A stretch of DNA of 64,000 nt from Dryas octopetala (lineage: Eukaryota; Streptophyta; Magnoliopsida; Rosales; Rosaceae): NCBI GenBank assembly GCA_963921425.1, contig OY992836.1, positions 16,819,614 to 16,883,613 on the forward strand, read 5' to 3'. Shown in pieces: positions 1 through 11,999 of this stretch (within the stretch, counting starts at the first letter, position 1; every line of letters starts with the position of its first letter). The notes beneath the pieces are model-generated. The model saw only the letters and a list, made by a program, of their open reading frames with translations, was not told the DNA's origin and made no database searches. A program made the position numbers and the translations under genes.

Positions 1-465
1 CAGAATAACACTCCCAAACAATGATAAAGAAAATAGACCTCAAGAATACAAACAGTGGATCTACCTAATTCATAATAAGAAATAATGACAAAACAAAATC
101 TGACATTGAGTATGCATGTGACCCTATTAAAATTTTGATGGAAGTCAATCTTGTTCTTGAATCACGTAGAACATGCGAGTATATGACAAAGATTGAATCT
201 GGCAGATGCAAGAATTGAAAAATAAGGGAAAAGCATTCAGCAGGAAAAGAACCTGAGAATCAGCCTCATGAGTAACTTAAAACTTAGGGTAAACATTATC
301 AGTAAACACAGAAATAACAGTATCTTTTGAAACAGGTGAGACGCATTGTCAGTATAGAAGCCAAAAAACTTCACAAAATTGCAATCTTTCTAAAGCAAAA
401 ACAACTGTTGTTGGAAAATCTTTTATCTGTGGATACTAACACATTAAATGGAGTGGCAGGTGCAA
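1..465. other. Downstream flank of the small membrane-protein gene
   Basis: AT-rich DNA with no open frame that I recognise. It lies just 3' of the minus-strand gene ending at 466, so its right part should hold that gene's 3' UTR. No repeat or RNA gene was seen. Confidence 0.5.
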
Positions 466-1328
466 TCAGTCATCTCTCAATCTCTTGAGAAGTCTGGAAG
501 CCCAGTTTCGGACGCGTCGCTTCAGTGTGTAACCAACAACCATTCCAGCAACAAAGCAAATTGCACCGATCTTTGAGCACGTCCACAGTGATACTACTTG
601 TCTGCAAGTAGACATGGAATATCGCCAGTTCAGGGTAAGAAAAAGAAGAACAAGACAAAGACAATATCCAATTACTGCAGTTCATTTAACATCGAGACAT
701 GCAAAGCTTTCCTAGATTTCTCGAAACTTTTGCAATTTAGACTACTGACTGGAGCTTAGCCCCTGAAATCACAAGTCTAATAACCTGAATTGGCAGATTT
801 TAGAATAGCCTTCGTACATCAACCTCAACTCTTTTAAACACAAATAAAAACTGGTTTTGAGAATCACTATTGCCAAATCTTAATATGCATTCACTGTAAA
901 GAACACAAAACCAATTTTGGGAAAATCATTATTGAAAAAAAAGAAAAACCCAGAATTGCCAGTTTTTAGAATAGCCTTTATACACCAAGTAGAAACTGGT
1001 TTAAGAATCACTATTGCCAAAGCTTAATAAGCTTTCATAGCTGTAAAGAACACAAAACCAAGCCTCCTCCCATCATAGGATAACAAAGTCAAAGTCGAAT
1101 CAAACGCAACCCAAATGCCACATATGAAATTTAAAGGGGATGAGCAAAAGTCTAGTACAAGCAGAGGAGAGAGTGGTACCTGGGAGGTCTGGCGGCTACA
1201 ACACGGAACTGGTCAGAAGAAGATAAGGCGGCGGAGAGTCCTTCACTCCCACGGCGACCGTCGAAGGAAGAAGAGCTCAATTTTGGGTCTTTCGAGATTT
1301 TTGCAACCCAATTCTGGAAACCCTCCAT
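466..1328 (-). CDS. Small single-pass membrane protein, uncharacterised (94 aa)
   Basis: Two exons on the minus strand, 1328-1180 and 601-466, join with GT-AG borders to give 285 nt, exactly 94 codons plus TGA. The N-terminal half (residues 1-50) is hydrophilic and serine-rich, starting MEGFQNWVAKISKDP. Residues about 52-75 are hydrophobic with a glycine-rich core (ICFVAGMVVGYTL) and look like one membrane segment. The tail is strongly basic (KRRVRNWASRLLKRLRDD), so it should face the cytosol or matrix by the positive-inside rule. I do not recognise the family. The clean splice, conserved-looking tail and 5' CDS region richer in GC than its flanks argue for a real gene. The two exons would be missed by any ORF search because each is short. 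Function unknown; a tail-anchored-like organelle protein is one possibility. Confidence 0.72.
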
Positions 1329-1594
1329 AACTCAATGTTTCCCAACTCAACGCAGTGAACACCTAATCCTGATCACAATTCAATAACCTCAATTCTATAT
1401 TCCATTTTTGAGCAGACAAAGTACTAAGAATGACTGAGTTTAGGGTTTTAGGGTTTATTACCAGTTTGACTCGCCCGGTTCAACTTTGGAACACTGTCTC
1501 TTCAATGCCGGTTTTGATTGGAGCACGCTTCGTTCTTTTTCTTTGAAGATTTCGCGGGATCACAATTATACGCTTTCCTTTCGTTTATTATTTT
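1329..1594 (-). promoter_or_regulatory. 5' UTR/promoter region of the small membrane-protein gene
   Basis: Lies directly upstream of the ATG at 1328 on the minus strand and ends at the 9-bp target duplication of the transposon at 1595. No clear TATA box was found. A transposon therefore sits about 270 bp upstream of the start codon. Confidence 0.4.
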
Positions 1595-2361
1595 GGCTTA
1601 TTAGCACATTTGCCCCTTGATTTTTAAATTTTTTTTCACTTTATCCCTTTATATTTATTTGTCTCATATAATCCCCTGAACTTTTATGTCGTTTCCCACG
1701 TTGTCCAATTCCGTCAACTCCGTCAACACCGCCGTTAGAAATGCTGACGTAGCGTCTACGTGGTAGGATATTTTCATCTTTTCAGCCACAAAGGACCAAT
1801 CTTTGCCATGTTTGTGCCACGTGGTAATTTGTGGGACCCAATATGTCATGTTGGCAACCCTCTCACATTTTTTATTTAAAAATATAAAACTGAAATTTTA
1901 ATTCAATCAAAAATTTAAAATTTTTTAAAAAAGTTTCTCTGGATTGTGCAATGGGGCTGAGGAGGGGGAGGAGGGGGTGAGGGAGGGGCTGGGTGGGGGT
2001 GGGCCAAGTTGGGGCTGGGCTGCGTAGGGTGGGGAGGGGCAGAGCAAGGGCGGGGCTGGGCTGGGCTACGTGGGGCGGATCTAAGCAGAGCGAAGGCGGG
2101 ACATCATAAAGATTTTATTTTTTTAATATTATTTTAATTTAAAGTTTATTATTTTATTAATTTAAATATTATTTTAAATATATTTTACGGTTGAAATAAT
2201 AAAATTATCCTTCCACGTCAGCATTTCTAATGGTGGTGTTGACGGAATCGGGCAACGTGGGAAACGGCATAAAAGTTCAAGGGGTTATATGAAACAAATA
2301 AATGTAAGGGGGTAAAGTGAGAAAAAACCTAAAAGTCAGGGGGCAAATGTGCTAATAAGCC
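1595..2361. mobile_element. Non-autonomous Mutator-like element (MULE), 767 bp
   Basis: The ends are inverted repeats about 160 bp long, beginning GGCTTATTAGCACATTTGCC and ending with its reverse complement. The element is flanked by a perfect 9-bp direct repeat, TATTATTTT, at 1586-1594 and 2362-2370. A 9-bp duplication is the known signature of Mutator-like transposons. The interior (about 1950-2100) is very G-rich on the plus strand, with repeated GGGGCTGGG-type units, then an AT-rich stretch. No transposase frame is present, so it would need an enzyme in trans. Confidence 0.9.
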
Positions 2362-2499
2362 TATTATTTTTTATTTTTTCCTTGCTCTAAAATAAACAAT
2401 AAAATTTTTTGTCATGTTTACTCTAATAAAAGGACTAATTATGAGAAACTGTAAGAAATAGTTTTATTAGATTAATCAAATATTTTTCTTAACTTCAAA

Positions 2500-2875
2500 C
2501 CTCACTCATTTTTTACTTTCGTTCCGTAATTTCAATTTTGACAATTTTAATTTTGTATTTTCATAATTGCAATCAAGTCTAAAATGTTAAATCTGTCCAT
2601 TTTAAAGATATAAATTTGAAGTGGGACATAAGTGTTTAGCTCGTACATGAATATTTTGGATAGTTCCATCTTGAATAAATGGGGTTAACGCGCATGTCAT
2701 ATCAAATTTTATCTTCAAAATAGACGGAGTTAACATTTGGAACTTTCTTGCAATTGTTATGAAAGTATATCACTAAAATTGTTAAAATTAAAATTACGAA
2801 ATAAAAGTGAAAAGTGATTAAAACTGTAGAGACCAAAAATGCAATTTAACCAAAATTGTATGATGATTGGGAGAT
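2500..2875. mobile_element. Degenerate inverted-repeat element (MITE-like)
   Basis: The left part (about 2505-2620) and the right part (about 2715-2830) are imperfect reverse complements of each other, with motifs such as TTTCGTTCCGTAATTTCAAT answering ATTAAAATTACGAAATAAAA. Borders are eroded and no target duplication is clear. It resembles in style the inverted-repeat elements at 15979, 25131 and 58700. No coding capacity. Confidence 0.5.
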
Positions 2876-3424
2876 GGATGAGGAGAGTTAACTATTTTCG
2901 TCAAGGATTGCCATTTGCCAAGGACGGATCTACTTGAAGGGCTGAAAAGTTTTTTTAAAATAAATTTCTAAGCCTAGCCAATGAAGTCCACATAAGAAAA
3001 ATTCAGCCCAACCAACAGCCCAAAGAGGAACCACTCCCACACACCGATTATAGATACAAAGCTCCCACAAACATGGATCAACTTAATTACACTTTGTTGC
3101 TTTGCAATATTTATCAGTAACGTTTTGCAAATGGGGGCTCATTGAGTCATTCCTCAATTGTAGAGAATAGTCCACGTAAAAATCGTAGCAATAGAAAGGT
3201 TGGGGTCAGCAATCGTCCACGCCCAAAACTCAAAAGCCAATCTATCGGTATCCCCATCTTCTTCCCAACAGCCAACACATTCCCAACACAACACTCTCCC
3301 TTATCTTCCTCCAACAAGTGTAGTAAAAAAACAACAAAAAAGAGGCTTCAAAGAAGAAGTTTAGGACACTAGTTTCATCCACCACACACCTCATTCCTCA
3401 TATTCCTCTCTGGGTTTTCTTCTG
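2876..3424 (+). promoter_or_regulatory. Upstream region and 5' UTR of peroxiredoxin Q
   Basis: Sequence between the degenerate inverted repeat and the ATG at 3425. The last 60 bases are C/T-rich, usual for a plant 5' UTR leader. A short upstream open frame from 3142 is probably untranslated. No strong TATA box was seen. Confidence 0.4.
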
Positions 3425-4735
3425 ATGGCTTCCCTCTCTCTTCCTAAGCACCACTTCCCCTCTCTACTCCCCACTCAAACTCCTAGACACTACCCATCTT
3501 CTCAAACCCTCCTCCCAATTGTCTCTAAATCATCATCACATTCTCAATTTTATGGCCTCAAGTTCTCCAATGCTTCCTCTTTGCCAGTCCCATCTTCTTC
3601 TTCTGGGAAGAATGTCATTTGTGCTAAGGTACATTGCTCTTAATTTTCTAGTATGTTGTGTTTTGTCTTATGGGATATGGCTGCTTTATTGATTGGTTGT
3701 GAATTATGATTGTTTGGTTCTTGACAGGTTGACAAGGGTAAGGTTCCACCATCCTTCACATTGAAAGATCAGGATGGAAAAACTGTCAGCCTCTCCAAGT
3801 TCAAAGGAAAGCCTGTGGTTCTCTATTTCTACCCTGCTGATGAGACCCCAGGGTGCACCAAACAGGTTTAAAAAAAATCGACATTGTTGTATGTTTTAAT
3901 TCTCCTTTTAGTTTAGTGTTGTGGGCAGCCTGAAATTTTCATTTTTTTTCTTTCATTAAAAGTTTGTTTAATAGTATGTTTTCAGTCAGCTTAAATGTCA
4001 TAATGCTTATGATTATCCTACATTAATTTTTCCCAGTGATTCCTGTTTTCCTTTTTATGAGATGCAATTCACATTCGAACAGAGAAAACCCAGATAAAGA
4101 TTGTACCTTTCATTAGTGCAGACACTGACAAATTGATACTTCATTAGGCTTGTGCTTTCAGAGATTCTTATGAAAAGTTCAAAAAAGCTGGAGCCGAGGT
4201 TGTTGGGATTAGTGGTGATGACCCATCATCACACAAGGTAATGTGACAATTTTCTAGTATGGAACTATGTGTTTATATTATCTAGTGTCATCGAATTAAA
4301 GGCTTGGTTGGGTGGATTGGACTTCCTTACTTGAGCTATTATGCAAGTCCTCTTATCTTTTAGTATTGCTTGCCTGCTGCAAGAAGTGCAGCAGAATTGG
4401 GCTTAGTAGAGATCCTCATTCCTCTGGCTTGAGCAATTGTACAATTGACTATGACTTTATATGTTTAACCATTACAAATGATGCTTGAGGTTGATTACAA
4501 ATTTAAATTTATGTAGGCTTTTGCAAAGAAGTACAAACTTCCATACACATTACTAAGTGATGAGGGTAACAAGCTGAGGAAAGAATGGGGAGTGCCATCA
4601 GATCTTTTTGGGACATTGCCTGGGAGACAAACTTATGTTCTCGACAAGAATGGGGTGGTTCAACTCATCTACAACAACCAGTTCCAACCTGAGAAGCATA
4701 TTGACGAAACTCTCAAACTACTTCAAAGCCTTTAA
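3425..4735 (+). CDS. PRXQ: Peroxiredoxin Q, chloroplastic
   Basis: Four exons, 3425-3628, 3728-3865, 4148-4237 and 4517-4735, give 216 residues, the same length I recall for Arabidopsis PrxQ. It is a thiol peroxidase that reduces hydrogen peroxide and alkyl hydroperoxides in the plastid, with electrons from thioredoxin. Residues 1 to about 65 are rich in Ser, Thr and Pro with few acids, a typical chloroplast transit peptide. The mature part starts near [18 protein letters not shown]. The active site reads [16 protein letters not shown]: Cys111 is the peroxidatic and Cys116 the resolving residue, the five-residue spacing of PrxQ. Exon 2 ends just after the first cysteine, so an intron splits the two. 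The C terminus [15 protein letters not shown] is typical of the AhpC/BCP fold. No defect seen. Confidence 0.97.
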
Positions 4736-5443
4736 ACCTCTCCAGTTTTAGCTGCTTGTTTTTCCATCCTTCTGTGCATTATATCTCTACAGAATAGGGT
4801 TAGACAAGTACTTATTTTTGTATGACTCAAAGCCAATTATTATTACTAGTGCTGTTGGCCACGTTTGGACTTTTCCCAAGTAAAAGAGCAATTATTTCTG
4901 CCATATGAAAGCAAACTATTGTGCGTCTGTGACATTTGTTGGCTATGAAAATCAAGTATGCCTAGCTGCAAGTGAGAAAATCAATTTTCTGTGGAAAATT
5001 CAATCATATTGTAGCCATAGGTTAAAAGTTTGATGGCATGTCCAATGCATTATGCCGCATTGAAACAGTCTTCCTGTGAGCTGCATATATTGAACATAAC
5101 TTAGATGGCGGCGATAAATCTGGTTCTAAGTGTTAATGTTATTGTCAATTTCTCATTGTGGATCGTGAGGGTATTTTGCTTATTCAAATTACTGGACAAC
5201 TCTGCAAGCAACCTATGTTTATTTCTCTGCCTTTTTTTTTTGCCCTTCTGCAATATTGTCACATCATATTTTTGTGTGACTTTGAAAAGTAAACAATAGA
5301 GAAATGTTTTATTGAGATATTGTGAGTTGCTAGTACAAGATACATTATCATTCTACTGTAAGTATATAGCCATATGAGTTTCCCTTATTCTTAGTTATTA
5401 TGTAAAGGAACTCTAATTTATTAATTTAGTAGGTCATAAAGGT
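4736..5443. other. Space between two convergent genes
   Basis: Holds the 3' UTR of peroxiredoxin Q on the left and that of the FMO gene on the right. A short open frame at 5105-5299 is hydrophobic and low in complexity; I treat it as chance. No repeats of note. Confidence 0.6.
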
Positions 5444-8400
5444 TCAATATTTCTTCAGATAGTCTTGACTGCCATAGGGGCTAAATGCTTCTGCCAACCA
5501 GGTATTCTTCCTCCAAGTTGTCCACCCCATCTCCTCGCAAATTTCATCACTGTGGTTGATGCTATAAGTAGAAATGCAATGCCTCTTGTAGAACCTGGTT
5601 GTTTTCTTCATGACTTCCACCTCTTTAGTTGTTTGCTCAAGCATTTGCTCCACACTTGGGAGCTTGAACTTATTATCCAGCAGTCTGGCCAGCCATATGC
5701 TGCGCAATTCAGATGAGTGCAGGTTCGAAACACTCTCAAGATAACCCACAAAAGCCATGTTTGGGATCAAAGGATGAATTGTTCCCCTGCAGAAGAAACA
5801 TTCCAAGTATTACTTTCCAATTTTAATATTTCTAAGACCTGGAATTCTTTTGAAATCTAAACCATAATTGTCATTAGATTTACCTGTATAAGGGTATGAT
5901 ACCAGAAGGGTATTCCAACAAGCTGCGAAAAGGCTCTGGTAAGATGGATTTAAGCTTTTTCTTACCATCATACCCAGTTGCAAGGACCACAACATCAGCT
6001 TTTATCTTAGTGTTGTCATCAAATTCAATTCCTTCTTTGTTAAACCACCATTTTGATTCTGTTCTTTTGAACACAATCTTTCCCTTATCAGCCTCAGAGA
6101 AGAAATTCTCCGGCATGATAGCCATCTGGCAGGATGCATAGTCTTCCTCAAATGGATGGTCTGGTTTCAGTCCATACTTCTCCAAAGGGAGCTTCCACAG
6201 TATATATGATTCAATGAACTTTGAAACTGCACGCCTCTGTGAACAAACATAACACAACAGCCAACTCTGTTAGCACTCTGTTATTGGCTACAGAGTAATT
6301 AAGAAACTGTACCCATGTTAATTGATAGTGTTGATTTACCATTGGAGATAAAAGTAAGGAGCAGAGGAGGGTCCTGAGGAAGGTTTGGTTAGGCCTTTGG
6401 TGGAGAAACTGAGAAGACCTTGTTGAATAGAACAAGAAAAATGGCAAACCCCAAACCCAGTAATGGGGAACCGTCCAATGTAAACCCCTTACTACCATGG
6501 TGCATGGTTTACCTTCTGGTCCTTCAATAAGTTTATGAAAACACCACCAAAAAAATTCAGGTCATGGTCAATACAAAAAAACACTGATCAATAACAGCTT
6601 AATAAAGAGCAAAAGCTATATATATAACAACCCTTTTTCTACACCTATTATGACATAACTTGTAGACCATTAGATTAAACCTCTTTTAGGCCTATAGAAC
6701 ACTTTTAATGTTGCATATTATGCAGATGGGTAAAGGAAATGCTAGTCTAAGTACTTAATAAGGGTGGTGTTGGGAAGTTGAAAGTCTAAGTATTTATGAT
6801 GCCAACAATTGTTAAGTCAAAATCTAATATTGACTTAACAATTGACTTAATAAAGAGCAAAAGCTATATATATATATATATATATAGAACAACTCTTTTT
6901 CTACACCAATTATGACATAACTTGTGGACCATTAGATTAAACCTCTTTTAGGCCTATAGAACACTTTTAATGTTGCATATTCTACACCAATTATGACATA
7001 ACTTGTAGACCATTAGATTAAACCTCTTTTAGGCCTATAGAACACTTTTAATGTTGTATACTAAGTACTTAATAAGGGTGGTGTTGGGAAGTTGAAAGTC
7101 TAAGTATTTATGATGCCAGCAATTGTTAAGTCAAAATCTAATATTGTGGAATATTTCAATGATCATGTTCATGTGATTTGGAATCGTTGAAAAATGTGCA
7201 GTCAAGCAGTCAAAAGAATCAAAACCATCTTCTTCTTTTTTTGGTCAAAACCATCTTAATTGTTGCTTCCTTTGACGCTCCGACCGCGCTCTATGCCTAA
7301 TATGTATAACACTATGACTTGCGTGCAATCTATACATAGCCATGCAAATTCCAACCCCATAACGTGGAAAATGACAACTACTTGTACTAACCATTTTTTT
7401 TATTGGGACCAAAATATTGGAATATTTGGGCCAGTGGGGGTAAGGGACCCTCCAAATTTATGGAAAATATATATTAATTGGTAATCAGCATATATGCCCA
7501 AAACAGAGTTAGAATTTTGTTGTTCAAAGAAATATTATAGCTAGATATCATGTTGTTGAGCTATATATATATATATATATTACTTACCTTGATTTGCCTC
7601 GGCACACTCCAGAGCTAAATCAATGGCTGACTTTTTGTAGCCAACAACCACCACCTTCTTATCCTTGAGTAATTGAGAAGCTCCGTCCTTGTCCAGTTTG
7701 CAGTAATCAAGCGCATGCAAAGCCTGACCTTCAAATACTTCAGGGCCTTTGTTGTGGTCAAACTCTGGGATTTTGGGTATGTCACCATATTTCCCAATGC
7801 AAACCACAATGAATTCGAAGGCGTACCACTAATCAATTGAAACAAATACACAATTAAAAGGCAAAGCAAAACAAATCAAAATCATTTCCAAAATAGGGTT
7901 AGAATACAGAAATGATAATGTTGTATATATGCAATTACATATTGAATATTAAACAAAACTATGTGCAGTAAATATGGTGACCATATACGTACTTAGAATA
8001 CTAACATAATAGGTAATATGATGATCAGTAAATATGGTGCATATATATATATATATTATTATTGTTAGTTTTTGTGATCTCTATAGCAAAACAATAGTGG
8101 GAAACTTAATTTGATTTAAATGGCCTTGTACATATATACTTCTTTTATAAATGATGTTATGTAACAATAACGCCACAAAGAAAAACCATAGAATTCATAC
8201 TGCTTTATGTTCAAAGAAGAATAGGGTTTGTAGGCACTTTTTTCCACAGTTGCAAAATTAATACCATTCAGATATGAAATGATTGATTAACAACCTGAAT
8301 GGTGTCTGAATTATTGGTCTGCACAGCAACTTCCCACACCGGCTGACCGGCCGCCATGGAGAGACTCCCGTGGTGCTCCCGGTCACCGACAAAGCGGACC

Positions 8401-8714
8401 TCCACCACCTTGGAACTGAACCTCACGAACTTGAGCACATCAAAGTGCTCTGCGTAGGAGTTCACGTAGTCCAATACCTCAAGGTGAGAAGGATAGCTTG
8501 GGTTGTCTCTGTCAGGCCAAGGGAAGTCAGAGAATTCATAGTCACGGCGATGGGACTGAAGCTTAGTGGAATGGTAAGAGCAATGCCTCCAGACCCCTCC
8601 AATGGAGTCAGAGGCCTCGAGGACGATGGGATTGTGATGGGCTAGCTGTTTCGCGGTTGCTATGCCGCTCACTCCGGCACCAATAATGCCAAGTTTTGAG
8701 ACAATCGGAGCCAT
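5444..8714 (-). CDS. Flavin-containing monooxygenase, plant FMO1 type
   Basis: Five exons on the minus strand, 8714-8295, 7828-7588, 6521-6340, 6236-5884 and 5786-5444, sum to 1539 nt (512 residues). Plant FMOs use FAD, NADPH and oxygen to oxidise nitrogen or sulfur atoms. The closest family by eye is FMO1, which in Arabidopsis makes the immune signal N-hydroxypipecolic acid; whether this copy does so is inference. The FAD site is GIIGAGVSGIATA (residues 9-21). The FMO signature F-x-G-x3-H-x3-Y is present as FEGQALHALDY. The NADPH site reads VVVVGYKKSAIDLA, which has Lys-Lys where the classical GxGxxG has Gly; this form is common in this plant clade. ATGYDGKKKL follows. Intron 2 (7587-6522) is over 1 kb and carries shuffled repeats. 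The 5' leader has a good TATA box. Confidence 0.93.
6599..7146. repeat. Shuffled direct repeats inside FMO intron 2
   Basis: Two unrelated units are interleaved. Unit B (core TTATGACATAACTTGTAGAC followed by TTAGGCCTATAGAACAC) occurs three times, about 6599-6720, 6848-6980 and 6981-7060. Unit A (core AATAAGGGTGGTGTTGGG) occurs twice, 6747-6832 and 7061-7146. The order is B-A-B-B-A. Copies are nearly identical, so the duplication is recent. An AT microsatellite sits in the second B unit. Confidence 0.88.
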
Positions 8715-8855
8715 AGTTGCTTGCTTGCTACAATTGTTTGATGAAGCTTAATTTGGTTTAATTTTGAGGATGTGTTTTTGAAAACAGAGGAGATCGATTG
8801 AGTGTAGTACTACTCTCGATTTGCTTGGTTGCTGAAAACATGCAAGAGGTGAGCT

Positions 8856-8864
8856 CTATTTATA
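8856..8864 (-). promoter_or_regulatory. TATA box of the FMO gene
   Basis: On the minus strand the sequence reads CCTATAAATAGAGC, a near-ideal plant TATA box, about 145 bp upstream of the ATG at 8714. That leaves room for a leader of roughly 110 nt. Confidence 0.75.
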
Positions 8865-11308
8865 GGAGCTGCATGATTAGTATTGGGGCCTTGGGGGTCA
8901 TGTATGAATATGAATATTGGAATTAAGCACGTGATATAATTGGAAAACTTATTGTGTTTTACCGTAGTAATTGAGGTCCTATATGCTACCAAATACTAAT
9001 AGAATTTATATGTTAATAATTGTACATGTATTATAAAATTTGTGTAGATTGATATATAACTAGGTTAGCAAAAAAACTAGGCTAGGGTAAAAGATCTTCT
9101 GCTTGTTTTTTGTATGTTTGTTTTAGTTTGATTTTTTATTTCTATCGTGTATTACTATCAATTTAGGGGTGTGTGAACAAATAAAAATAGATTCATAATG
9201 CGTTAAGTGTGTATGAATTATATTTATGGATTCATAATTTTTGAATTTATAATTAATAAATAATTAGAATTGAAACAAGTAATTATAACATAAAATTCAA
9301 ATATATATATATATATATATAAGATGATGACCATCGATTAAATTTGAATTTCTGTGGAAATATTATGTGAAATTGGTCCGTCAAGGAGAGGAACCTTCCT
9401 CCACTTCGTTGTTTTCTTTCCCTTATAGATGGTTTGTTGAATTTCTTTGCTCCTTCAAACACTTATTAATATCATAATTATTATTTCGAAATATAGTCAG
9501 TATATATATGAACTGTTATATTTAATTAATTTCTTAGAAAAATATTATAAGAATCCTTACTATATTTCTATGATCCACGAGTACTCCTCTTGTTATAGCT
9601 ACATTATCTTAATTAGGAGACCGTGCTTATTATACGTACATGGCATATTTATATCATGTGATGTGTTATAAAGAGATAACATGCATGTGATATGTTAATT
9701 ATAAAGAGATATATATACACATAACACGTTCTCTGTTTATAATATATGCCATATATTATAGCCTTCAATCTCATCAGTGGTTGATGAGCATATACCATAT
9801 ATATATGAAGCGCATATATATAGTATAGTCTTCTTAATGGGATGCGGAAAGGTCGTTATATATGCTTGTCCTGTGAATTATCATGATGTCCATGCAACCT
9901 TCGAGTTAATTAGAGAATCTACCAAACAATTTGATGCAACTTTGGAGTTTGACCAAACAATTTGACAAAAAAATAAAAGTCATGCATGATGCTGCCCCTT
10001 ATAGTATCACACATGCATTTTTAACACGAGAAATTTTACGATGTGAAGATTATATATATATATATATATATATTATTACGTATTGAGGAATTTTAAAAAC
10101 GAGATTTGATTCAATGGAATCGATGTATGTCTCACAACATTCAAAATTTATGAGACATCACATTTTGACGAAATCCCGTTTAAGAAGTTGATCCTAGTAT
10201 ATATGGGATCATATGCTTGTATATATTTACACATCAATTAAAAGAATAAGCATTATATATGTGGAGTAAAAATATCTGGCTAACGTACTAACCCTGGGTC
10301 ATCAAATTCAAGATTATAATATTAATTTTCACTTTATAGGTACGTACGTATTTTAATAGAAAAAACTGTAATTAATATATGGTACAAGATCAACTATATA
10401 TTTATTTAGTTAGTGGAATGCAAAGGTGGCTTTGTCCTTACTTGAATTTAGAAAATTCATGCAATGTAAAAGGAAACATCCAAGAATTTATCAAGAAGCT
10501 TAAAGGAAATTAATGAGATCACTTGGAGACTGAAACTTCAAATTTAGAAGATAGAGTGTGAAAGCTAGTAAAGACCACGTGTCTCTAGCTCTCTTGAAAT
10601 CAAAGTCTTTTTACCCATAACTAAGTTACACACAGCGACCACTACTTTGATTAATTTCAAGGTATAAATGTGGTTCCTGGTTTGTTGATTCAATGGTTCA
10701 TGCATATTTTAATTCATTCAAATATTAATTAATTATGTATCTTTGGCCTTGATTTGGGTTGATTTTTTCAATACATAGAAAACACATTTCTAAATTAATT
10801 CCCTTTAACTAACAACTTAAGTAATTTACATTATTCTGTCCAAAAGTGGGGGTAGTCCTACCCTTCTTCATCACGCCAAAGTTAAGCTAACTATAATCCA
10901 AAAATTAAACAAAAAAATAAAAAAAAAATTAGGTTGGGTTCAAAACAACTAGTCAGATGTGTACGTGGAATATTGGTTGACAATTTGGATTCAAACAAAA
11001 TAACGAACTTGCTAATGCAATTTCAAAGCTGTCTTTGACCCCTTGACAGATATACCTACCTAGCTGTTATGTAGTACTTAAAAAGTTATGTATAATTTAT
11101 AATTGCTGACTCGTGTGGTATGATATTCAATCGAAAATTTCTGATCTAAAGAAAATATTCAATACTTGTGGCCAAAAAGAAAATATTCAATACTTACCAA
11201 CTATATGTCTAGTAGTTTATAATTAATTAACTAATTAAATACTCATGTATTTTAACTAATTAATTTCTTGCAAGAGTGGATTCCTTTCCTTATCAACAGA
11301 GCAAAAGT
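8865..11308. other. AT-rich intergenic DNA
   Basis: Upstream of the FMO gene. Contains several (TA)n microsatellites, for example near 9300-9320 and 10052-10073, and no frame that I recognise. The open frames at 9447 and 9777 are short and low in complexity. Confidence 0.6.
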
Positions 11309-11999
11309 CCATTGAGACTTGCCATGCGTGTCCTTAATTAGACGAATATGTCATAGGCATATGATCAGTTAGTTTGATCATATTATATACATATATAAAT
11401 TGCATATATTGAGACTTGCCATGCGTGTCCTTAATTAGACGAATATGTCATAGGCATATGATCAGTTAGTTTGATCATATTATATACATATATAAATTGA
11501 TATATATATATATATATGTTCCTTCTGTTGAGGTATGCCTCAACTTATTTATGTTGAGGTATACCATGTTGGGGCCCACACGAGTCGTTTTGTGTCGATC
11601 CGAACCGTTCAATTTTTACATCTCCATAGATAGATCATCCTTGCAAAAAATTAGTCAAATCAGAAATCATTTGTCTATCCAACTTTGATCAAATAAATGG
11701 ACGAACCTAATATTTTCGATGAAACCGTCCATTTGTTTTATCAAAGTTAGATAAGAAAATGATTTTCGATTTAGCTAGTTTTTTGCAAGGATGATCTATC
11801 AATGAAGATGATCCTTGCGAACGGTTTGGATCGACACAAAACAATTCATGTGGGCCCCAACAAAGTCATACCTCAACATAAATAAATTGAGGTATACCTC
11901 AACAGAAAGAGAATATATATATATATAATATGATCGAACTAACTGATATGCCTATGACATATTCGTCTAATTAAGGACACGCATGGCAAGTCTCAATGG
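11309..11999. mobile_element. Nested foldback element with a duplicated left arm
   Basis: The outer arm CCATTGAGACTTGCCATGCG (from 11309) is repeated in tandem at 11408 with a 97-bp period, and appears inverted at 11921-11999. Inside lies a second hairpin, about 11517-11913, whose arms are nearly 190 bp each (TTCTGTTGAGGTATGCCTCA on the left) and meet near 11711. The whole can fold into one long stem. No coding capacity. A single arm of the inner family recurs at 14923-15009, so it is a dispersed repeat. Confidence 0.85.
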
